Below, in pieces: positions 22,801-34,800 of a stretch of DNA of 64,000 nucleotides. Source of the stretch: Antedon mediterranea (taxonomy: Eukaryota > Echinodermata > Crinoidea > Comatulida > Antedonidae); the NCBI RefSeq assembly GCF_964355755.1, contig NC_092677.1, forward strand, positions 11,554,601 to 11,618,600. The letters run 5' to 3'. The translations under genes were made by a program, and so were the position numbers. The number at the start of each line of letters is the position of its first letter. The first letter of the stretch is position 1. Below the pieces are notes generated by a model, which saw nothing but the letters and a program-made list of their open reading frames with translations, searched no databases and had not been told where the DNA came from.

Positions 22801-25800
22801 GATGGAGCATATCATGTAAACAACTGAACACTAAACCATCCTCCTCATCATTATCGTCTTCTTCTTCAGTTTGTTCTCCCCAATCTCCAATGTCGCAGTA
22901 TTCTTTGGCATTTTGTTGACACGCTTTATAAAGCTGTGGGTCTAGTCTACATGACAATAACAATTAAAAAAATAATAATGATGCAGATATATATGGACAA
23001 TCTATTGGCTACTGTACTTTTCCTCGATATGAATTAAGTCTAGTTTGGCATGGTTCACTTTATGCCAGTCTATTAACTCAAAAAAGCAAATACATCGATC
23101 GCAAAATTAATGACAGACCATCAGACCACCGAAAGAGAGTCATGGAAACGATTAGCGTACGCAATGTCTACCCAAGACGAATAGCGTAACGGATGATGAT
23201 GATGATTATCTTGCGAATATGCTGCTTTGTATTTGACCTAACTTTAACATGTGACAATGTATTACAACACTGGACAGATACATGCCATATGTGGAGATAC
23301 AGTACTGAGAATAGAGTGTGGTATTTTAAAACTGGCGACTTGAGTAAAGCTCTGTCTACACTATCAAACTAGTTTGTGCCCAAATATGGTTTTGATATGC
23401 CCAAATATGGTAGTGATATGACATTATCATGTCCATATGGGCCAATTTGTTTGTCACATAAAGTTTGATAACCTGTAGACAGAGTTTACTCAAGTCGTCA
23501 GTTGCAACATACCACTCTCTATTTCCAATACTGTATCACCACATATGGCATGAATCTGTCAAGTGTATTATAGGAAAATTGTGTAATACATTGTCCCATA
23601 GTATCACAGGTGGCACCTGTCTTATGTTATGGTTGTATAACAGGCACCACATTTGGCACTGTATTACAGAAGGCCTACTAAGAATCAACTAGTATTCAAA
23701 ACCCATTTGACCGTTGTGCACAATAAGAGGCATAACGTGTGATACACATGTGGCACTGTATTGCAGAATTTGCTTATGATACAGGATAAATTATAGATAC
23801 AGCACCAAGAATATAACATACAAAATTTAACTTTTTTTCTATTAAAAAAAAAATTAACATTATGCAAACAATGAACAATAATTACCTAAAATCCCTAGTG
23901 ATGAAATACTGCAATGTCAACAGACGTGTCTCGCAGTCTTTCGTCATCTCTGGAGCATTAAGATTATCCATTAAACATGCTAATACTCTGTGAAGAAATA
24001 CAATTACACATTACAAATAAATCTGTATAAGGTGGTGTTCCTGAATAATCTTAAAATCATCACGGTTTTGTTTTCCTGCTCATAACCACTCATAGTGTAT
24101 GTACATTAAGCTCTTTCTACAACTAGTTTGACAAAAAAAGTGTGATGTGCCCAAATATGGTAGTGATATGCTTAAATATGGTAGTGATATGACATCATCA
24201 TGTCCATATATGGGCACATCACAATTTCTTGTCACATAAAATGTGATAGTGTAGACAGAGCTTTATGGTTTTTATAGTACAATACAATCTCTCTTTTGGG
24301 AAACCCCAATAAAGGAGACATACCTATTCAGAGGACACTTCTCTATGAAACTAACAAGGGGAAATATATGTTGTTTAACAATATGGTCGAACTGTGTTAA
24401 GTATGGTCAACCACATGAGACAAGAAAGGGTTAACCCCAGTATACTAGTACATCACAGCCACTGGTCATAACTGGGCCCTCTAATTGGTAATGACTCACT
24501 GGCTAAACCCAGGGCCCCAGTGCTTATAGGGGCCCCTGAGCAGAACCCAGAGGAAACAAAAGGTTTTAAAATATGTCAAAAAAAGCTGAAAACATCTAAG
24601 GCTTCCAGCATTTGAAGGACAGTTAGGGTTTCTGAACAAGAACCTCAGGCCCTCTGTGTTACGCCACTGTTAAGAGAAGAGTTTGTTGGGCCTGGGAGGT
24701 GCCCTCTTAACAAGGAGTTCTACTGTAGTGAAACCTACTGAGCATTTCCCTTAGATACACCTTTACACAGGCTCTCTTCAACTGGTCTGCAAGCCTTCTG
24801 TAAAGCACTGTCTATCCTTACATCTTGCCCAGCATCAGTCTCTTTAACCAGTTCCTTAAGCTGAATAAAATTATAATTTCCATTGTTAAAATTCAATTAA
24901 ATATCAGGTAGTGAAGAACAATATGTACTCGTGAGACTGAATATGTTGCGTCTTTATTTAAATAGCGCACACATTCAAAACCATTGTTTGATATATAGTA
25001 ATAATTTTTTTATAGGAATAAATTATTAGAAAATGATATGTGCTGTCATAAAAAATCAATAATTCAAAAATTGTGTTTTCAGTTCACCGTTCATATTACT
25101 TTACTACTATAGCCCTAATAATTTTTACCGTTCATATTACTACTATAGCCCTAATAATGTTTACCGTTCATATTACTACTATAGCCCTAATAATTTTTAC
25201 CGTTCATATTACTACTATAGCCCTAATAATTTTTAATTAAATTTGTTGACATCTATTTGTATTCATTATTAGTTTTTTCATCATTCAATTCCTCCGAACG
25301 AGCATGATTGTAGGCTAGTTTTGTCTTTGTAAATCGGAATAATAGAAATGAATTGAAATATCAGGAAAAGTATATTAACTGTACTGTACAACAAAGAGGA
25401 AAAACATAACAAATTATGTAACACCAAGAGTGCCTTCAAGTAGAAGAAACAGGAATTGTAGTTAGATAAATACACACTTTTTAATTTGAATGAACAGAAT
25501 AAAACTATGGTACTATTACATTGAGACCCTCTCCTTTGGGACACGCCTATTCAGGGGACACGCATATTCAGGAAACACACCTATTCAGGGGACATAATAT
25601 GTCTATATGTATAAATTTCCACTCAGCTATCACGGGTGACAAAAAAGACAATTTCCCTATTCGGGGGAATGCCGTATTCAGGGGACACACCAACCTACTC
25701 AGTGGACACTTTTCTGTGAAATGAATGACACCACTGCCAAACCCATATTCAAAGGACACCCCTATTAAGAGGACACTTTGTTTGGTCCCTTAATAGGGGT

Positions 25801-28800
25801 TTTACTATATCCCAAATATAACTTACAGCTGCTTTACATCTACCATTCTTCAGTTTATTTTCCTTGGCCAATTTCATGAGGCAGTGTAGTGTCTTGCCCT
25901 CCCTTTGGAGTCCTTTGCATTGATTGTCGATGTTATCACGGCAGGCTAAAATGATTCGTGGGTTGATCATGTAGTCTTCCATGAGCTGTTTACGCTGGTC
26001 AAACATCTCTCCTTGACACTCTCCACTAACCTTCTTACCTGTTGAAGTAAATAATAAGTGTAATGCTAAACATTAGTATATACAATTCTAACTAGTTGGG
26101 TAGTTAAAGTAGACATCTAGACATAGCACTGTGCTTTAAATTTAGCCTGGAGCTAAGAACTCACTAGCCAGTCAGAAAGAAATAAGCTCCTCAAAGTTGT
26201 TCGTTTCAATTTAAAATAGTTTTTTTAGGTTTTGAGCAGTTTTATCAATATTGGTACAGTATAATGATATTTAGAAAAATTATATTGGTATATTAAAATT
26301 GTAAAATGAAGATTAATTAAATCCGACTTTAAATAGGTTATTTTGTAGTTTTAATAAAGTTAATCACTTCCGTAGAAAAAAAACCCCATTCATTATTTGT
26401 ATACTATTTAATAATCATTAACTATCTGTACTAACCTTGCTTAATGTTCAGTTCTAGACATAGTAGGATGACGGATAGTTTGATGTTATGATCTTTTGAA
26501 TTCCTGGCATCGCATTGAAATTTCTTGATTTCTGGCTTACACTTTCTTTGCAAATTCACATTTACTCTATAATCTTGTGCTGTTAATTTTTGTTTTTTAG
26601 TTAACTCAGTTCGACACTGACCAAAAAAAAGATTGATGTGTCATATTATTAAATAGGAAATACATTTTTTTCTATTTATTTATTCGTTACTTAGGAACCA
26701 AACAATGAAACATCTAAAAACGGTTTTATCTTTACTACAAGTAGTACTCCAAATGGATTATTTTGTTAGACAATCAATTAAAAACTGTAAATAACGTATA
26801 ATAATAAATGATTAAAATCCTTATTACCTCTTCTTTCATTTCTTTTTCAAATTTATGTTTCATGAGACACTTGTAGACTTTTCCTTGCCCCGCATTCACA
26901 TCATCACAAAAGCGATCACGATCGTCGCGACAAGCAAAGTACAAAGGTCGATCTAGGTGGTAGTCGTTAGCCGCCAGTTCCGCAACTCGTAAAACTTGCT
27001 TTTTACACGTATCGTGTAGCGTGCTAGAATGGGTTTCTAAGCACTTGATGACAGCGCCCTGTGTATGCGGAGGTGGACGTTTCTGAGAATATAACATAAT
27101 ATTTTTCACATAGTTAAATACAGTAAAATTATGAAAACATAATAAACTGCAAATAATTGTTTGGTAACAGAACACTACTGTGTAATATTACACATTGATA
27201 AATGTTTAAATCGAAATGTTATCAAAAAATTCACATTAAAACTACATTACTGTAGCCAGTTAATTCTGAGAATAAAACAAAAATATTTCACATAGTTAAA
27301 TACAGTAAATAATAAATAACATAATAAACTATTATCAACATAAAATTGTTTTCTAACAGAACACTACTGTAATATTACACATTCATAAATAAATGTTTAA
27401 ACTTTCGAAATGTTATCAAACAAGGCCATATACATGGCTGCAGTCAAGTGCTCAAGTTAGTGTTTACCAACCGACCGACCTAGTGAGGTGTAGAGTCGCA
27501 TTACATGCAACTAAAAATGCACATTAAAACTGTACAGTACTGTACCCAGTTATTTACATTTTATGGTTTATGATTAATATCATAAACAACAAAAATGTTA
27601 CCTTCTTCAAGGCATACAGTGTATGTAAACCTAAATATAAAGAAGGTTGACCATAGCGATAAAATAATCAGTGTGCAATAAGATTCAATAATGAAAATGG
27701 TATATTATCTACAAGTCATGACTACAGTAATTCAATTGTTAATTTTTATATTTAAATATATTTGTAAATTTGCATGTATTTTTGTATGTACAGGTATGCT
27801 GTTTGGAAAATGAATTTCCAACATATTTTATAATAAATAGGACAATAAATATTTTCTTATCTTGTATCTTACATTTGATTCTCTTTGTGTTTGGTTTTAG
27901 CAGTATTTAAGTGCACTAAAGGGTACAGTATTCAGTCAAAGGTCGTGTTTATACAACACCCTAAATTTGAACACGGCTTTAATTTTTAGCGTGTTGTTCG
28001 GACCGAGGTCAACCCACCTTAACGTTTGCTGTTATACTAGAAATCACGATACCGTGTTATACCTGAAGTTTCATCAACACGCAGTGCATGCTAGGATAAA
28101 AGGTCAAATCGTTGATCGCGCTTGAATTGGCTGAGTTGTCAACAATCATCGTCGCCTCCTCGCTGTCCGATGTATTCGCGCGGTTTTTACCATTTTCATT
28201 ATTGTATTCGTTCACGTTTGCATTGTTGTTTATTTTGTTCTCGGTTCATTTAAATTAATAAAAGTTATTTTAAGGGTTTCATTGTTTCATCTATACACTA
28301 TGGAAGAAGATGCCATTTTTGCGATGTTATTTTTTATTCTGTTTGGAGTGGGAAACGATAGAGGCCTACTAGGCCTACCACTACGAGTTGGCCCCACTAG
28401 GCTAGGCGTAAAAGACGTGGTATCCCGGAGGATGATTGCTGGCAGCGAAGCAGCAATAAATGGGCCCAATCTTGTTAGCAATGTCGCATGACATGATTGA
28501 TATTACGACCTAATTTAACGAGAGGTCAAAATATACCCTGAGGACACTTCCAACACGGTAACGGCGACCGGGAATCCACCAAATTTTAGGATTCAGCCAA
28601 GTAGCCTTTTTTGCAATTAAAATCTCATTACACGGAATCTCTTTGTTGTTATACAACACACTTTTCGTAGGCGTGTAGAATATGCGTGTAATAGCGTGTT
28701 GTATAAACGCGCCCAAAGATACTCTACTGTAGTCTGTATGACAATTTTATAATTTCCTTTCCTTATTTTTTTAAATTCTAAATTCAGAAGCATAAATTGT

Positions 28801-31800
28801 TTTACAATACTTTTTAAACAATACACAAATAGAACCCCTCTTTTGGGACACCATTATTCAGGGGACACCTCTATTCAGGGGACACCTTTATTCAGGGGAC
28901 ACCTCTATTCAGGGGACACCACTATTCAGGGGACACCTCTATTCAGGGGACACCTCTATTCAGGGGACACCTCTATTCAGGGGACACCTCTATTCAGGGG
29001 ACACCTCTATTCAGGGGACACCTCTATTTAGGGGACACCCCTTCACTTTATTGTAAAATGAACGAAGGGAAGCGCAGTGTATAATGTTTTATCACTATGG
29101 CCAACCTTTAATTCACACATTTTTTGGGTCCCAAATGTGTCTTAATAGAGGGTTTCACTATAATCCAATCAGCTTTAAAAAGCACAGAATCTATGCTACT
29201 GTACTTCAGGTGCATTAACCCATAAACACATGATGAACATTCATGAATTCCCTATCTTATAGTCTATTACTACAGACTATTCTAACAATAAGTAATTCTA
29301 AAATTAGTCATTCTCTTGAAGCAGTGTCACAAAGCCGTTATTATGCCACATTTTATGATTTTCTCATTATAAATAATCGTTACCACATAATGTTTTCACA
29401 TCTGGCATTAATCTAAGAAAAAACCATTACAGTAACAAGGTGGAGTTCTATAAATTATGCTTAATAATAAGACTAACACAATAACAGAAGCAAGCGCACC
29501 TGCTAGTATTTTAAATATCACAGGAAAATAAAAATGTTATTTTATATTGACAATATGTTATAAACAGAATGCATTTCTCATCATTATTAATGAACTAAAA
29601 TATACACACAACTGGTCATTAAAAAAGGTGAGCCATGTGTATTTAATTCAAACAAGGTCTAATGAATTTGTTAATCTTATAGCTAAAATTGCACGGCAAT
29701 GCATTAACAGTGTTCCAACAAGAAATGATTGGACATTTGAATCTATATTTTAAATCAGTTTCGTTTCTAATATGCCACATCATCATCTTGCTATATAAAT
29801 CATTAAAAGAAATACTGATACTGTGATTAGATTACATCTCTAAGGCGTGTATGCTTCTGCAATACATATTGTTAGGAGCACTAGCAGTCACCTATCTGAA
29901 AGCATTAAGCTCTGTCTACACCATCAAACTAGTTTGACAAAAAAGTGTTAATGTGCCCAAATACTGTATGGTGGTGATATACCCAAATACATGGTAGTGA
30001 TATGCCCAAATATAGTAGTGTTATGACATCATTATGCCCATATATGGGCATATCACATATTTTGTCACATTAAGTTTGATCTAGTGTAGACAGAGCTTAA
30101 GTACCATACTGTATTGTAAGGGTCTCCACGTAATGGAATCGGCAAACGTGATGCATAAACTGCTGAACATGGTAAGTAAGCCACACACTTATAATATACA
30201 GTATGTTGTATACTGACAACAGAAATTTAGAAAAATCAGGAATATTTCTTCACAGTTGAAATGAAAGGAAATGTAACAAGGACGTGACCTCTATTTGACC
30301 TACTCGCCCTGGTACCAGTCTACTATGGGTGCAGACATTGCCATTTCCTTTGAATGATGTTATACATGTATTTGGTTTGAGCACACGTTTCTTTTTTAAT
30401 ATATTGACAATCTTTTCATATTTGTGTACCTTATACCACACCTTGTTTAGATTTACATAGTGAAACATATACTGTACTCATACTATACTATACACTGTTG
30501 TAGAATTGCATACAAGATTCTATTTTATAATATTGGGGATATTTATTTCTATCTTTTAATATCACAATAATAATTATTTTATAGTTTGAGCATTGATCAT
30601 TATTGATAGTTAACGAATGCTTTTTCCATTATCTATACATTTTTGCTATTTCCTGTACCCATATGTAATGATCCACCTTTGTAAGAATTAAATTATAATA
30701 ATCATGATTTATTCATCCAGTAAATATCTATTCAAACAACATAATTATACAAGCACAAAGGTTACAATTTCCACAAAGCTACATGGTAACTATGTCAAAT
30801 AATAGTTACTGTATTTCTTCAAATAAACGCCTGCTTTAAATGTGCCTGTCTCCACCTCTTAAAACATCTTTTGGAATAATTTTATTTGAGGATACATGCT
30901 ACTATATTACACTAAAAAAAAAAACTTCCTTCAAAAAAGGCCTCCCTAAAAACCATTTCAAACATTTCACCGTTGGGCGTATATTCAGATGAATAAGGTA
31001 TCTTCAATTCTAGCTAAAACTTAAACTTGTTCCACTAAAAACTTGCAACAGTAGAAATAATTAAACAAACAAAAAAGTAAACAAAATATGAATAAAAAAA
31101 AAATAAAAATTGGATAAAAATGTGGTTACAGTGAAAGTTTTCCTGTAGGTAACACTAACAGAGAAAAATTTCATTTTAAAATTTTGTTTAGCAATATTGC
31201 TAATAAAACTGATTTTTTAGTTGAAAAAAGTTTTGTATTGTATTTTTTGCTACACAATTTTAGAAATGTGTAGCATTAAGGTTGTTTTGTATAGCTTTTT
31301 GCTACGTAGATGATGGTATTAAGTACAGTATTTAAAGCCCCTAACCATTGTCCTCAATAAAGATGAAGGTTATTTATTATTTATGAAATTTCATTTACAT
31401 AAGTCTTACGTTACATCCTGGTGAACTAACTTTCCCTTAATTAAAAAATCAATTCAACTTACAGCAGATTTGTCAAGTACTGGATGAGACACATCTCCAC
31501 AATTGTTGGTAGTGATGTCTTCTTTACAGCTTTCGTAGAAACCGTGGATTAAATTGAAATCACTAAATGTTATTGCCATCATTCGTTTAAGGTACTGAAG
31601 GCATTGTGGTGCTGTTACATTTTCCAGGTGTTCAAAAAGACACGGTAACACTAGACCTTTGCCTTGTGGAAGAGTGCTGCAGTCTTTAAACTAGAATAAA
31701 TAAACGTAAATAAATAAAAATAAGCGCCTTATTATACTGTGGAAGGACTAACGCACACAAAAAAAACAAGATAATTATCAGGATGTGAGCAGAGGCAGAT

Positions 31801-34800
31801 AGGATGCCATACTAGATAAATGAAAAAAAATAATAATATTACAAAGAGACCGCTTCAGATCCAAACAATGTGTCTCCTTAATAGGGGTTGGTTGTAGTGT
31901 TAAAACATATATTTTCCTCTGCTCGTTTCACAAAAAAGTGTCCTCTGTGACCTTAATATTGTAGGGTATCTCAAAAAACGAGTTTTACTATAGTTACCTT
32001 AGTTAGAGCATCTTTGCAAACTTCTGTTGCGGCCGACTCAAACCTAACATCCATAGTCAAATTGTACTTGTAGTGCCACAGAAACTGTAAATGTACATTA
32101 TAACAATCCAAGTACAGTCAAATATTATCAATAAATTAGTCACTGCAGTGTAATAATAATACTGTATCAACATTATTAGATTATTGTTATACAATAGAGA
32201 ATATTATTTAAACTTGGATAAGGATTGGAGGTTCCATGCATTTTAAAGAACTCAGTAGAGCCTCTGGGTTACCCAACATTGTACAGAACCACCAGTCTTG
32301 GTGGTTCTGTACAGGCTCTTCACTGTGGCTGCCTTCGGTCTATAGAGGATCAGCCCTACGGTAATCCAAATTTCCTCCATAGAGATTTGGACGTCACAAT
32401 ACAGTAAACATTAATAATTGCGCCGGGAATTCCCCTCTCTATAGCGTTGCACCGCCCATTGATTAAACTATTATAAGGCCAAATAAAAAAAAATACTTGT
32501 TAAGCGTCACACCCTCATAAATTTTCAGGGGCGGGGGGACGGTTTTTTTTTTTTTTTTTTTAACTTTTTATGGAGGTATAATTTTGCGCGATGGACGTTT
32601 TGGCCCACTTTTTTTTTAGGACGAAACGTCAAACTTTTAAAATGCGAAACAGAACAAAATTGACTATGTATGAAATATTATTGCTTATGACAAAATTGAG
32701 TTTTGTATTGTTTATATCCAGAGGTAATTAAAACATTAAATTTAATTGCCACCGAGCGAAATTGTAGGCCCTAGACTAATCCGTCCAAGCTGCCACCCCG
32801 CCTCACTCATCGGCGGCCATGGTCCGCCGTCTCTCGCTCGACTCATCTATCCAGGAAATTCCCTATCGCGAGAAGCATGATGTTGGTCTCAATAATACTA
32901 AATTATAGTGGGCTGATTTTGAAAACAGCTTACGGCATTTCTTAAGTGAATTTTTATTCAACGTATTCATTCTTCTTTGATGAATCCGTTGCCAATTGCT
33001 GTGTAAATCAGTATTTAAAGTTGTGATGCGAAAAGTGTGTGTAATTATTCCACAGGTAAACCAGGCATAAGAAAACGCATCGCCGGGCCCATCGCCCAAC
33101 AGGACCTCGTGGTGTGCCGATCTCGAGCGCGAGATCATCATAAACAAAATTGGTAGAGTCCATTATGTATGGGGTGTTTCCTATTTACGAACCTATAAAA
33201 AACGCGTTTCGACCACTGTGTAGGCAAAATATTTATTTCAGTAATCCCTAAATTGATAATCGTGTATTCTGTAATCACGTGACTGATGATGTAATCCTCA
33301 GCGACGTACTAAATGCACGTGATTTAATGTGTTGGGGAAAAAGCTTGCTGTTTACCACACATGATTCGCGGTGCTATTCGCGTTTCCTGACGTAAATCGG
33401 CGGCGTGTAAACAGCCCACGAATTTCACGTCGGCAATCGGCAATTGCCGACCTTATTGCCGACCTTAAATTGTCAGAGGACGGCATTCTCTTGCCGACCT
33501 AGAAATTTCTTTCAAGCCTAGCAACAACATGGTACATTAAGGGATCGTATCATTGAGACTTTAAACACCCATATTCACCACCATGTGGTGTTTAGTTAAC
33601 AAACCATGAAATTAAGATGATCCCTGAATTCACTCAACCATTGCATCATGCAGTTGTGTGAGCTGCATGCTTTCTATCTGGGCACAGAGCGAGACCTGTG
33701 TAGGAGGTGGGAATACCCTGTTATGTCAAGTAAACAACTATGCTCTGTGTACGGCTAGCTCCATAACCACGATGTTTCTCCCTTGCTGAACATCGTTCAG
33801 CAGTTATCAAATAGAATTTATCTTGTAAATTTTAGTGTTAGGTTTTTATATTTTAGTTAATTTTGCTAGTTCTTTTTGCATAACATATAGCTAGGGAGGC
33901 TAGGCCTGGCTAGGCCTTAGGTTAGCAAGAGGTTAGGCCTTGGTGAAATTTCTATTTTTAAAACTGCCGAGACTGCCGACCTTGGCGAATTTAAGGTCGG
34001 CAATTTTTTGCCGACCTTCTTTTTTCTGAATTTCGTGGGCTGTGTAAATGAAACAATTGTTTTCACCAAATTGCCGTTGTCGACATAGAGCGATCGGTGG
34101 CTAGCTAGCGTGGCTAAGCTAAGAAGTACGTATTTTTCAAAAATTACACCAGCCTAGCAAACATTTGCTAGTTTTGAAATTTTAACTAGCAATTATGAAG
34201 AATCTACTAGCAAAATGCTAGTTTGCTAGCGCGAATTTTGAGCCCTGCTCTAGAGCTGGGCCGGGCCGCTAAACTTTCCGTTGTATATGGGTAAAAAAAA
34301 AATAAAAATAAAAAGAGAGGCGGCTGGATAATCAGGAGCGGGCGGTGACGCTTAACAAGTATGTTTTTTTATTTGGCCTAATAAATCTCGGAACAATTAT
34401 GGATAATTTAGCCATACAATGTATTCAACATACAAAACAGTAGTTGAGAAAACATGTTTTACTGTATTTAACAATGCCTGTTTTCACTCCCAATTAGATA
34501 ATATAATCACTCAACCTTAGGTATTAGTAGGGTACAGTTACAGTAAAATGGCAAATTATTGAATGAATAACATGGTTATCCACTGTTGTTGTTATTATGC
34601 ACTTGTCAATTGTATGACCCACTATACGACCCCCGGGAGAGGTGCGTCATGGGTGCGTCATTTACAAATAATTACTGACGCAGGGGTGCGTCAAAAAACC
34701 TAGATGGTACGTCACATCAATGAACAAGGTGTGTCAATGTCCGTCACTTTACCACCCACCATATCATAAACAACATGGACACAGTGCGTCAAAATGGGTG

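Larger units (their letters stand above)
27083..31462. other. GLG1 intron 4 (4.4 kb)
   Basis: It holds an inverted-repeat element at 27941-28714, a family C element with an internal minisatellite at 28830-29162 and a family A MITE at 29905-30100. The remainder is AT-rich; no exon was found and none is needed, since exons 4 and 5 join in phase 0. Confidence 0.7.

Noticed and set aside
28843-29031. 62-codon ORF with a GDTSIQGTPLFRGH repeat.
   Set aside because: It is an artefact of the 17-bp tandem repeat inside a family C MITE.
32863-33147. 94-codon minus-strand ORF inside the 1.9-kb element as a transposase.
   Set aside because: It has no recognisable transposase motif, and its length is possible by chance in this CG-richer block.
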